Shown in pieces: positions 24,551 through 32,929 of a stretch of 64,000 bases of DNA (within the stretch, counting starts at the first letter, position 1; every line of letters begins with the position of its first letter). A model generated the notes under the pieces. The model was not told the DNA's origin. It did no database searches and saw only the letters and a list, made by a program, of their open reading frames with translations. The position numbers and the translations under genes were made by a program. The stretch lies in assembly GCF_002252585.1 (NCBI RefSeq), contig NZ_NQLD01000012.1. One strand, 5' to 3'. The DNA is from Methanocatella intestini. Its GTDB lineage: Archaea > Methanobacteriota > Methanobacteria > Methanobacteriales > Methanobacteriaceae.

Positions 24551-26257
24551 TTGTCTTGGCTTGTTGTGCTTCTTGTATTTTTATTAGCTGCATTTAAAAC
24601 AGAAAAACCTAAAAAATATATGAAGGTTTCTGTTATTATTCCTGCATTTAACGAAGAAGAAACAGTAGCTAATGTTATTAAAGTTGTTAAAAAGGTGAAA
24701 TATGTTGATGAAGTTATTGTAGTTAATGACGGATCAACAGACAGGACTGAATCAGAAGCTAAAAGTGCCGGGGCAATTGTAATTAACCATGAAGTAAACA
24801 GAGGTAAGGGGGAAGCTCTTACTACTGGTTATAAAAAATCTGACAGTGATATTATTGCATTTATCGATGCAGATATTCATAATTTAACTTCTAAAAAAGT
24901 AGATGCTATGATCAGGCCGATTTTAGAAGGCAAAACCGATATTACTAAAACTAAATTTGCAAGAGAAAGTGGCAGAGTAACAGAGTTAACTGCTAAACCT
25001 CTTTTAAACTTTTTTTTCCCGGAAATTTCATTTGAACAACCTTTAAGTGGGCAGTTTGCTGCAAAAAGGGCTGTTTTAAAAAAAATAGATTTTGAAAAAG
25101 ATTATGGTGTTGATGTTGGTATTGTTATTGATGCTGATGTTTTAGGTATTTCAGTAGAGGAAGTGGATATTGGAGAAATTGAACATGACATGTCTCCCTT
25201 ATCTGATTTAAATTTAATGGCTAATGAAGTTGTAAGAACAATTATTGACCGTGCTAACAAGTATGGTCGTGTTGTAATGATTGATGAAATTGGTTACTTT
25301 ATCAGAATGTCAATTGTAGGATTGTCCTTAATTATTTTAGGATTATTTGCAATATTTTTTGTAAAGCCTATTCCTTTAGCTGTAGGAGTTATTGTTTCTA
25401 TTGTAGGTCTTATAATAGCTATTTGTTATATTATTAAAGTAATTATAAAGTCTGTTGTCATATATAGAAAAGCTCCAACAGGCAATTTAATTAAATCATT
25501 TATTAAAGTTCATTTTCCATTAATTATTTCAGTTATTATTCTGATTTTAATGATTTCAACATTTATTGGAGCAGCTACTTTTGAAGAAGGCACTATTTCT
25601 ATTGAACCAAGTTCCAGAAATTTAATTATTTTTGCAGATGACAGCAACAATACAATTTCTGTAAGAGGTCCATATACTGTAGACTCTGCAATTGAAAATG
25701 AAACAGATGTAATTCGCATGCCATCAGATAGCTTACAGACATTAGGTATGAATTATGGTGACACTCTTGTTGTGAATGGTGTGCCTTATGTAATAAATGA
25801 TACTCGAAATGGAGAAGGAGATATATTAAGACTTCCTATTGATGCTAAAAATACACTTAATCTGGAAGACGGTGATGTCCTGCAGGACAGCCGTTTAAGT
25901 CAAATCTTTGAAGGAACAGTAGTGCATCATATTTTCAACAAAGGCAATGTTAGTTTAGATGAGTCATACATCATATCTCCAAAAGGTGGAAATAGTTATT
26001 CCTACAGCATATATTTGGATAATGAATCAATAGCTAATTCAACAGCAATATTTGGAGATAATAGTACTTATGCTGTAGCTTTAAATCAGGAAGAAATAGG
26101 AACAATTGATTATCAGAATGCTTCATTTACAAATAATACTCAAAGCTTTTATTATGACGGTCATGTAATTGAAATTAAATTTGAAAATAGTACTGTTAAT
26201 TCAATAAAACATATAACTAATATTAATCAGGGATTCTTTATTAATTTAAATTTATAA
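24551..26257 (+). CDS. Membrane GT2 glycosyltransferase with long C-terminal exported domain
   Basis: 568 residues from the TTG at 24551; GGTGA at 24541-24545 fits this start, not the GTG at 24542 that overlaps it. An N-terminal helix is followed by a GT-A domain (VIIPAFNEEETV, VNDGSTDRT, FIDADIHN). Next come three membrane helices (about residues 255-340) and a 190-residue exterior beta-rich tail with several N-X-S/T sequons. The GT part resembles polyprenol-phosphate or glucosyl-3-phosphoglycerate synthase-like enzymes. The tail is unlike a standard DPM synthase and I do not recognise it. Confidence 0.8.
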   Translation: MSWLVVLLVFLLAAFKTEKPKKYMKVSVIIPAFNEEETVANVIKVVKKVKYVDEVIVVNDGSTDRTESEAKSAGAIVINHEVNRGKGEALTTGYKKSDSDIIAFIDADIHNLTSKKVDAMIRPILEGKTDITKTKFARESGRVTELTAKPLLNFFFPEISFEQPLSGQFAAKRAVLKKIDFEKDYGVDVGIVIDADVLGISVEEVDIGEIEHDMSPLSDLNLMANEVVRTIIDRANKYGRVVMIDEIGYFIRMSIVGLSLIILGLFAIFFVKPIPLAVGVIVSIVGLIIAICYIIKVIIKSVVIYRKAPTGNLIKSFIKVHFPLIISVIILILMISTFIGAATFEEGTISIEPSSRNLIIFADDSNNTISVRGPYTVDSAIENETDVIRMPSDSLQTLGMNYGDTLVVNGVPYVINDTRNGEGDILRLPIDAKNTLNLEDGDVLQDSRLSQIFEGTVVHHIFNKGNVSLDESYIISPKGGNSYSYSIYLDNESIANSTAIFGDNSTYAVALNQEEIGTIDYQNASFTNNTQSFYYDGHVIEIKFENSTVNSIKHITNINQGFFINLNL

Positions 26258-26260
26258 AAG

Positions 26261-26295
26261 TAAAAAAAGAAAGTTTATGATTTGTCATAAACTTT
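26261..26295 (-). terminator. Terminator of the marker-11 gene
   Basis: AAAGTTTATGA (26270-26280), loop TTTG, TCATAAACTTT (26285-26295): a perfect eleven-pair stem that contains the stop of the minus-strand gene. On that strand a T-run follows. On the plus strand no T-run follows, so it serves mainly the minus strand. Confidence 0.6.
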
Positions 26296-27213
26296 TACAG
26301 CTTCTTCAACATCATTATAAAGTCCAAGAGCTGCAAGAGCACCAACTTTTCCTTGGTCTCCTGTAACAGCTATTAAATCAATACCTAATTCTTTAGCTGT
26401 AGCTTCAGCAGTTTTAATATCCATCATTCCAGACTTGGTAGCTATTGAATACTGTCTTAATTTTTCAGGAATTTCTAATCCTTCTAAAACTGCAATTGCG
26501 GTTTTATCAGATAATGTATCTCTTTTAAGAATTTCTACAGTTCTTTTGATTAATTCTTCTTTTTTATCTTCAGGCACTGCAAAAGTTAATGCAATTGAAA
26601 CGCAATTTTGTGTTTTGTGTGGGTTATGGGGATATAACTGAACAATAATGTGATCCAAATATTCAAATCCTTCATTTTTAAGTTCAACACCTAAATTATG
26701 AGCCATTGTCCAGGTAGCGCCAGCATCTTTAATATCAGTATCATCGACACCAATAACTACTTTTTCAAGTTTAGGGGTAACTACTCTGGCTCTTCCTACT
26801 TTAGAACCTCCCCCTTCTTCAAGAAGTTCAATGTATTTAACACCTTCGCCCATTCCTCTACACATTCCAGCACCTACACCAGCTCCAGCAAGGCCTGCAT
26901 GAGTTACTTTGACTTCATCTCCATCAACAATAATCTCATCAATTCCTGCTGCATTAAAACTAGCTTTTAAATCAAGTGGAGCACAACCTATATGGCATGA
27001 ATAAACATGTTTGTTTCCATCTCTGTATGCAGAATCAATTAAATCACTGTTATTTTTGTATTGGTAAAGTAACCAGTGTGATCCTGAAATACAAGGGTGG
27101 AATTCAACGATTTCGACTTTATCTCCATCTACCATTGTCAATACTTTTTGGTAGGGTGCAATCCAGGGGTCATTAAATTTTTCTTTTAACTGATCAGGTT
27201 TTAGAATTTCCAT
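26275..27213 (-). CDS. Methanogenesis marker protein 11
   Basis: 312 residues matching the conserved methanogen-only protein called marker 11. The C-terminal half begins with VVIGVDDTDIKDAGATWTMA, the Asp-rich active-site motif of the TiaS-like family (tRNA-Ile2 agmatidine synthase). The N-terminal part has CISGSHWLLYQY, SCHIGCAPLDLK and AGLAGAGVGAGMCRGMGEG. Marker proteins of this set are found in methanogens and often help make or insert cofactors of methyl-coenzyme M reductase; the exact role of number 11 is not established. It follows ribH by 8 bases and is probably co-transcribed with it. Confidence 0.9.
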   Translation of the reverse strand: MEILKPDQLKEKFNDPWIAPYQKVLTMVDGDKVEIVEFHPCISGSHWLLYQYKNNSDLIDSAYRDGNKHVYSCHIGCAPLDLKASFNAAGIDEIIVDGDEVKVTHAGLAGAGVGAGMCRGMGEGVKYIELLEEGGGSKVGRARVVTPKLEKVVIGVDDTDIKDAGATWTMAHNLGVELKNEGFEYLDHIIVQLYPHNPHKTQNCVSIALTFAVPEDKKEELIKRTVEILKRDTLSDKTAIAVLEGLEIPEKLRQYSIATKSGMMDIKTAEATAKELGIDLIAVTGDQGKVGALAALGLYNDVEEAVKVYDKS

Positions 27214-27221
27214 GTAATCAT

Positions 27222-27638
27222 CTAAATTTCGTTTAATCTATCGCACATTTTAATAGCTGCTTCAACAGCTCTTTTACCGTAATCTACACGTTTGTGTGCA
27301 TCTAATCTTGTCATACCTGGTCCGCTGATTCCTAAAGCTACTGGTTTTTCGTATTCTAAGGATAAGTCAGCTATTTTACGGGATGCATGCTGTGCTACAA
27401 TTTGGTCGTGGTCTGTAGCTCCTTCAATTACTGCTCCAAGAGTGATTACTGCATCAATTTCATCTTTTTCAAGTAATTTTTTAATAGCTAATGCCATATC
27501 AAATACTCCAGGAACGGTTACTACCTGTGTAATTTCACAGTCTCTGGATTTAGCTTCTTCTTTAGCTAAACCTAACATCATCTGAGTTATGTCATAATTA
27601 AATTCAGCGACTACTGCGCCTATATTATATTTTGCCAT
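27222..27638 (-). CDS. ribH: 6,7-dimethyl-8-ribityllumazine synthase
   Basis: 138 residues, the usual archaeal length. The motifs are AEFNYDIT (substrate pyrimidine site), VPGVFDMALAIKKL, TLGAVIEGATDHDQI and VALGISGPG. It joins 3,4-dihydroxybutanone phosphate with the ribityl pyrimidine to make the riboflavin precursor, and in methanogens also serves FAD and F420-related flavin needs. GGAGGA seven bases before the ATG at 27638 fixes the start; a TTG five codons upstream overlaps the binding site and is rejected. Confidence 0.92.
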   Translation of the reverse strand: MAKYNIGAVVAEFNYDITQMMLGLAKEEAKSRDCEITQVVTVPGVFDMALAIKKLLEKDEIDAVITLGAVIEGATDHDQIVAQHASRKIADLSLEYEKPVALGISGPGMTRLDAHKRVDYGKRAVEAAIKMCDRLNEI

Positions 27639-27653
27639 TTTTAAGTCCTCCAA

Positions 27654-27746
27654 TTAGATAACCATTAACATAAAACTTGCAACACCACTTAATACCATAA
27701 TTAAGATGATAAAAAGTGCAGCTGCTCTTTTTTTATCGATTTTCAT
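27654..27746 (-). CDS. 30-residue membrane peptide upstream of ribH
   Basis: The minus strand encodes MKIDKKRAAALFIILIMVLS, then ten more residues (GVASFMLMVI) and TAA. Residues 9-30 form one hydrophobic helix after a Lys/Arg-rich start. GAGGAAAATAAT precedes the ATG, and a TATA-like AAATTATAATA lies upstream. The stop is followed at once by the ribH ribosome binding site, so it looks like the first gene of a small operon with ribH and marker 11. Not recognised; a true small protein is likely because start, binding site and spacing are all in order. Confidence 0.55.
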   Translation of the reverse strand: MKIDKKRAAALFIILIMVLSGVASFMLMVI

Positions 27747-27792
27747 ATTATTTTCCTCATTTAGATAATATTATAATTTAAGATTTTTATTA

Positions 27793-30102
27793 TTATTTAA
27801 ATTTTCTTTTAATTTTTCTTAACTTTTCAGTAGCCTTCCAACTATTTGAATTTAATATTTGGGAATTAATATTTTCTAATTCACTGATTTTATTTTCATA
27901 TTCACTGTCTTTTCTAAACTCTTCTTGGCATACATCAATTAATTCGGATATTTTTTGGGTTAAGTGTATTAGTCTTTGATGATAGTACTCTTCTGGATTA
28001 AAGTCATTATTCAAAACATTATTTTCAATATTTAGTTTGTCTTTTACAATATTTTCAATGGCTGTTTTTCCAGAATCAATATTGTTTAATTTGGATTTGT
28101 AATCAATATCTAAGTTGTCCATTACACTTTCAGATTCACAAACTCCCCAAATTGAACTTCCACTGCCTTTATAGTCGGAGATTTTTGAAGGCAGATAGGG
28201 ATTAATTTTAAAATTGCCTTTTTGGCTGTCTTCAACAAGCAAAACATCAAATTTTGTTGTAAGGTTTAAAAATTCTAAAAAATCAACTGAAGGGTTTAAA
28301 ATAGTTTTTTCATATATTTTTGAACTTAATACCTGTTGGAATAGAGTTATAGATGATGTAAATATGTGTAAACGAATTTTATTTCTTATATTTTCATTTA
28401 AACTATCAAATGCATTTATAAAGTCTTCAAAATGTCTATTGCTGTATATATCCCCGAAATATGCTAAATTTAAGTAGTTATTGTCTATATTATAGCTACT
28501 TTTAAAAGCATAGTAATATTTCATATCTAATGTGGGATGGGAGCTAATTTTAGCTTTTTTATTAACAATATCTTTAACATCATAGGGATTGGTGCTAATC
28601 ATAACCTCTTTCTGATTTTTATTGGTAAAGATTATCTCATCACACAATAAAAAGGTTAAATACTCACAAATGCAGTTTATATCATCATTAACTGATAAAT
28701 TCAGATTTAATTTTTCATTAATCCTTCCAATGTAGTCTTCATCCTCAATAGCTACACTTAATTTGTCTTTTCCGAAGGCGTAAATTAATGGATCTGAAAA
28801 TTCTGCACGCCAATAGGTTTCAGGATGAGCTAATTTATATTCAATCGCTAAAAAATGTGAATGGACAAAATTGGCCCTACTGTAAATTTTATCATAGACT
28901 TCTGCATTGTCTAAAGCAGTCATTGATTTTTTTACAAAGTTTTTAATATTTTCCCAGCCAGTGGAAAAATTGCTTTCAATTACTATTTTATTTATTAAAA
29001 ATTGATTAACAATATTTTCAAGTGTAAAATCTTTATCCAATTCATCCAGACTTCCACAAATAACATCTACATTTTTTTTCTCAGTTAAAATTCTTTTAGC
29101 TACTGTATTGCTTGTTGCAGTGTTTGTTGGGCTAAAAGCATAAGATATTATTAATTCTCTTTTAGGATTATCTAATTTGGTGATATCTTCATTTAAATAT
29201 TTAAATGGGAAAAAATCAAAGTTATAACTATTTATATCTTCCAATACTTTTTTATAATCCTCAGGATGTTTTTCCAAGTATTGATTTATTTTAAAAACTT
29301 GTCCTCCAGTTAATGTTTTTAAAAAACTGGTGACTTCTATTTTTTTAGCTCTTTTTAAATTCTTATTAATTTCATTAATTACTTTTAAACGGTCTGTAAC
29401 ATTAAAATCATAAGATAGAGGCATTCTTGAAATAGAATTATCTCTTAGCAGACGATAATAATTGGCACCTTGGTTTTTATCAATTATGTAAAATTCAAAG
29501 TCATAATCTACATAAAGTTGAATATAATAGGCGATATCAACACCATTTTTTAAATCAGGATTAAAGGAGTATTTTTTTACAATATCAGTTGGAACTAATT
29601 TGTCTGTTGTAATTGTAAGCATTTCTCTTAAATTATCATAAGGATTTTTGAATAATCCTGATTTTTCTAATTTGGGAGTTAAATAAGAGTCTTTGACTTC
29701 ACTGCTATTTTGATCAACATCATAAAAAGTTCCAATAACTATACGGTCTTTTTTAGCATATTCATACATTTTTTCAAAGTAATTATAGCTGATGTAGTCA
29801 TCATCATCAATAAAAATAGTGTACTCTTTATTTATAAGTTCAATTCCATGATTTCGAGCATTAGATACTCCGGGGTCACTATAAGTTAAAATAATATTGA
29901 TTTGAGGATTTTCCACCTGGTATTTTTTAATAATGTCTGGTGTTGAATCTAATTCTCCGTTAACAATAAAAACAGCTTCAAAAAGATTTGGATTAATGGT
30001 TTGGTTAATTAAAGAATCCAATAATTTAGAAATAAAAGCTTCTCCCTTGTATGTTGGGATAATGGCACTTATGCCTTTTTCTAAATTAGATTCTTTAATC
30101 AT
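27793..30102 (-). CDS. Two-domain glycosyltransferase (GT2 plus GT-B-like)
   Basis: 769 residues. The N-terminal GT-A domain has SAIIPTYKGEAFISKLLDSL, ARNHGIELINKEYTIFIDDDDY with the metal-binding Asp cluster, and a later LKNGVDIAYYIQLY. From about residue 320 a second domain (ISYAFSPTNTATSNTVAKRI ... SHPTLDMKYYYAFKS ... YLPSKISDYKGSG) resembles a GT-B (GT4-like) enzyme. The last 60 residues form a coiled coil ending NSNSWKATEKLRKIKRKFK, a tail common in membrane-associated polysaccharide transferases. It begins 11 bases after leuB with AGAGGAAATC as binding site, so it is read with the leucine operon. Confidence 0.75.
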   Translation of the reverse strand: MIKESNLEKGISAIIPTYKGEAFISKLLDSLINQTINPNLFEAVFIVNGELDSTPDIIKKYQVENPQINIILTYSDPGVSNARNHGIELINKEYTIFIDDDDYISYNYFEKMYEYAKKDRIVIGTFYDVDQNSSEVKDSYLTPKLEKSGLFKNPYDNLREMLTITTDKLVPTDIVKKYSFNPDLKNGVDIAYYIQLYVDYDFEFYIIDKNQGANYYRLLRDNSISRMPLSYDFNVTDRLKVINEINKNLKRAKKIEVTSFLKTLTGGQVFKINQYLEKHPEDYKKVLEDINSYNFDFFPFKYLNEDITKLDNPKRELIISYAFSPTNTATSNTVAKRILTEKKNVDVICGSLDELDKDFTLENIVNQFLINKIVIESNFSTGWENIKNFVKKSMTALDNAEVYDKIYSRANFVHSHFLAIEYKLAHPETYWRAEFSDPLIYAFGKDKLSVAIEDEDYIGRINEKLNLNLSVNDDINCICEYLTFLLCDEIIFTNKNQKEVMISTNPYDVKDIVNKKAKISSHPTLDMKYYYAFKSSYNIDNNYLNLAYFGDIYSNRHFEDFINAFDSLNENIRNKIRLHIFTSSITLFQQVLSSKIYEKTILNPSVDFLEFLNLTTKFDVLLVEDSQKGNFKINPYLPSKISDYKGSGSSIWGVCESESVMDNLDIDYKSKLNNIDSGKTAIENIVKDKLNIENNVLNNDFNPEEYYHQRLIHLTQKISELIDVCQEEFRKDSEYENKISELENINSQILNSNSWKATEKLRKIKRKFK

Positions 30103-30113
30103 ATGATTTCCTC

Positions 30114-31124
30114 TTATAATGCATTTTTAACAGCTTGTGCTACTTCCATGGTAGTTGCACTGCCGCCTAAATCACCAGTTAAGGTTTTACCTTCACTTAA
30201 TACTTTTAAAATAGCAGCATCAAATTTGTCAGCAGCATCATTTTCACCAAGGTATCTAAGCATCATAATTGCTGAGAGCATCATAGCTATTGGATTTGCT
30301 TTTTGCTGACCTGCAATATCCGGTGCTGAACCATGAACAGGTTCAAATAAAGCACCATCTGCTCCAATATTTGCTGATGGAATTAAACCAAGTCCGCCAA
30401 CAAGTCCTGCACCTTCATCAGATAAAATATCTCCAAATAAATTGGTAGTTACAACAACCTGGAATTCCTGAGGCTGTGTTACAAGATACATTGCTGTTGC
30501 ATCAACGTAAAAGTCTTCAGTATCAATATCAGGATATTTTTCGCTGACTTCATAGAATATTTCTTTAAATAATCCGTCAGTTTTTTTAAGAACATTAGCT
30601 TTGTGAACTGCAGTAACTTTAGTTCTGTTGTTGTCCTTTGCATATTGGAAAGCGTAATCAATAATACGTTCTTCAGCTTCTCTTGTAATAACACGTTTAG
30701 CTATTGCACCGTCTTCGGTTTCTTCTTCCTGGTCTGCAATGTATAATCCTTCTGTATTTTCCCTTACAATCATAAAGTCAACATTTTCAAATAATGATTT
30801 GGTGTTAGGATAAGATTTGACAGGTCTTAAGTTAGCAAACATTTTCATTTCCTGACGGATTTTTACAATAACGTCTGCTGCAGTTTCTCCGGCAGCTCCA
30901 AATAAACATGCATCAGAATCCCTTACAATATCGATAGTTTCCTGAGGAAGAGGTGTTCCATGTTCTTCATTGCATTCGTCACCTGCTATACCATAAATAT
31001 AATCAAAATCAACATCTAATTCGTCTAAAACAGAGATTGTTGCTTCCATAACTTCTTTACCTATTCCATCACCTGGAATAACAGCTATCTGATATTTATT
31101 GTCTTTTTTGTTTGAGGTACTCAA
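30114..31124 (-). CDS. leuB: 3-isopropylmalate dehydrogenase family (LeuB)
   Basis: 336 residues with VIPGDGIGKEVMEA, MFANLRPVKSYPN, VRENTEGLYI, VHKANVLKKTDGLF, TTNLFGDILSDEGAGLVGGL and EPVHGSAPDIAG: a complete beta-decarboxylating dehydrogenase. It would oxidise 3-isopropylmalate. Methanogens also have a homoisocitrate dehydrogenase relative (AksF) for coenzyme B, so the alternative stays open, but the leuC and leuD neighbours favour LeuB. The start is a TTG at 31124 inside leuD (29-base overlap); AAGGTGG five bases upstream supports it, and no ATG is available before the first motif. Confidence 0.85.
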   Translation of the reverse strand: MSTSNKKDNKYQIAVIPGDGIGKEVMEATISVLDELDVDFDYIYGIAGDECNEEHGTPLPQETIDIVRDSDACLFGAAGETAADVIVKIRQEMKMFANLRPVKSYPNTKSLFENVDFMIVRENTEGLYIADQEEETEDGAIAKRVITREAEERIIDYAFQYAKDNNRTKVTAVHKANVLKKTDGLFKEIFYEVSEKYPDIDTEDFYVDATAMYLVTQPQEFQVVVTTNLFGDILSDEGAGLVGGLGLIPSANIGADGALFEPVHGSAPDIAGQQKANPIAMMLSAIMMLRYLGENDAADKFDAAILKVLSEGKTLTGDLGGSATTMEVAQAVKNAL

Positions 31125-31578
31125 TTAAACCACCTTTTTCTAATATTTCTAACATAAATGGAGGTAATTTTTTAAATGTGATTGTTTCTCCATTTTCGGA
31201 TGTTATAGTTCCTTTATCCATGTCTACTTCTATTTTTTCTTCATTTTCTACAAGTTTACTTATACCTGGAGCTTCAAGAAGTGGAACTCCAACATTTGTA
31301 GCATTTCTGTAAAAGATTCTTGCAAATGATTCAGCTATTACTGCAGCTACTCCAACACCTTTTAAAGCTATTGGGGCATGTTCTCTGGAAGATCCGCATC
31401 CAAAGTTTTTGCCAGCTACAATAAAGTCACCTTTTTTGCATTTTTCATTAAATTTATCATCTAATCCTTCCATACAGTGTTGGGATAATCTTTCTTCATC
31501 TGTATAAATTAAATATCTTCCTGGAAGGATAATGTCAGTATCAATATCGTCTCCGAATTTCCAAACAGTTCCTTTCAT
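31096..31578 (-). CDS. leuD: 3-isopropylmalate dehydratase small subunit
   Basis: 160 residues with WKFGDDIDTDIILPGRYL and KNFGCGSSREHAPIALKG of the swivelling aconitase domain. The specificity loop reads YLIYTDE; as I recall, methanogen isopropylmalate isomerase small subunits have a hydrophobic YLVY-type loop, while the homoaconitase subunit has Arg here (YLRT). This favours LeuD over the coenzyme B pathway. GGAGTGA just before the ATG at 31578 overlaps the leuC stop and sets the start. Forms a heterodimer with the leuC product. Confidence 0.85.
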   Translation of the reverse strand: MKGTVWKFGDDIDTDIILPGRYLIYTDEERLSQHCMEGLDDKFNEKCKKGDFIVAGKNFGCGSSREHAPIALKGVGVAAVIAESFARIFYRNATNVGVPLLEAPGISKLVENEEKIEVDMDKGTITSENGETITFKKLPPFMLEILEKGGLIEYLKQKRQ

Positions 31579-31582
31579 ATTC

Positions 31583-32830
31583 TCACTCCGGTGCAACAAT
31601 TCTTCCTTCAATAGCTGAAGCAGCAGCTACTGCAGCAGAAGACAGGTAAACTTTTCCATCTGGACTTCCTTGTCTGCCTTTAAAGTTTCTGTTAGATGTG
31701 GAAAGGCTTACTTCTCCAGGTCCTATGATTCCGGTATGTCCTCCAAGACATGGACCGCAGCATGGAGCAGATACTAAAGCTCCTGCATCAACAAATATTT
31801 TAAGTAATCCTTCATCAAGTGCTTTAGAGTATACTTCTTTGGAAGCTGGAATAACTAACATTCTGGTTCCTTTAGCTACTTTTTTACCTTTTAATATTTT
31901 AGCAGCATCTCTTAAGTCACTAATCCTACCATTGGTACAGGATCCGAGGAATACTTGGTCAATTTCCTGATCCACTTCACTTACTGCTTTAACATTGTCT
32001 ACATGGTGAGGACAGGCTACTTGCGGTTCCAAGTCACTTACGTCAATATCAATAATATTAAGTGACGGAGCATCTAAGTCAGTTTTAAATACTTTATATG
32101 CTTTGTTGGAACGGCTTTCTACATAATCAATAGTTTTTTTATCAGGTTCTACTAAACCAGTTTTTCCACCCATTTCAATAGCCATATTTGTTAAAACCAT
32201 TCTGTCAGAAATGCTCATATTTGAAACAGTTTCTCCTGCAAATTCACAGGCTTTATATGTTGAACCGTCAACGCCTACCTGACCGATAATATTTAAAATA
32301 ACATCTTTAGCATAAACATTATTTTTTAATTCACCGGTGATTTCAAATCTGTTGGTTTCAGGTACTTTAAACCATAAATTACCTTCTGCAAATACCATAG
32401 CCATATCTGTAGAACCAATTCCTGTTGAAAACGCACCTAAAGCTCCATGAGTACAGGTATGTGAATCTGCACCAACAATAACTTCTCCAGGAACAACATG
32501 TCCTAATTCTGGAAGAATCTGATGGCAGACTCCTGCATTAACATCATAAAAGTTTTCAATTTTCTGTTCTTTAACAAATTTTCTCATTATAATATGATTG
32601 TTAGCTGAGTCGATAGAATCAGCTGGAACTTGATGATCAAATGGTATTACAATTTTTGACGGGTCCCAGACTTTAGTAGCACCAATTTTCTCAAAAGATT
32701 GTACTGAAAGAGGTCCGGTTAAATCATGAGTCATTGCAACATCAATATTGGCGATAACAATATCTCCAGCCTCAACTTCGTCTTTACCAGCTGCTTTAGC
32801 TAATATTTTTTCAGACATTGTTTTTGGCAT
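31583..32830 (-). CDS. leuC: 3-isopropylmalate dehydratase large subunit
   Basis: 415 residues from the ATG at 32830. GAGGT eight bases upstream supports it; a GTG five codons earlier lies inside this binding site. Aconitase-family motifs are DHQVPADS, VGADSHTCTHGALGAFSTGIGSTDMA, FLGSCTNGRI and PCCGPCLGGH; the last three supply the Cys ligands of the 4Fe-4S cluster. It isomerises 2-isopropylmalate with LeuD. First gene of leuC-leuD-leuB-glycosyltransferase. Confidence 0.9.
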   Translation of the reverse strand: MPKTMSEKILAKAAGKDEVEAGDIVIANIDVAMTHDLTGPLSVQSFEKIGATKVWDPSKIVIPFDHQVPADSIDSANNHIIMRKFVKEQKIENFYDVNAGVCHQILPELGHVVPGEVIVGADSHTCTHGALGAFSTGIGSTDMAMVFAEGNLWFKVPETNRFEITGELKNNVYAKDVILNIIGQVGVDGSTYKACEFAGETVSNMSISDRMVLTNMAIEMGGKTGLVEPDKKTIDYVESRSNKAYKVFKTDLDAPSLNIIDIDVSDLEPQVACPHHVDNVKAVSEVDQEIDQVFLGSCTNGRISDLRDAAKILKGKKVAKGTRMLVIPASKEVYSKALDEGLLKIFVDAGALVSAPCCGPCLGGHTGIIGPGEVSLSTSNRNFKGRQGSPDGKVYLSSAAVAAASAIEGRIVAPE

Positions 32831-32876
32831 ATTTTTAAACCTCACATATTAATGATAAATATATAGATGCTTGTAC

Positions 32877-32884
32877 TATATAAA
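32877..32884 (-). promoter_or_regulatory. TATA box of the leucine operon
   Basis: TTTATATA on the minus strand, 47 bases before the leuC ATG. It would start the transcript near 32855 and give a leader of about 25 bases containing the GAGGT binding site. Confidence 0.5.
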
Positions 32885-32929
32885 CTATTTTAGAATGGAG
32901 ATTTGTTTATTTTTTTCAAAATTTCATTT

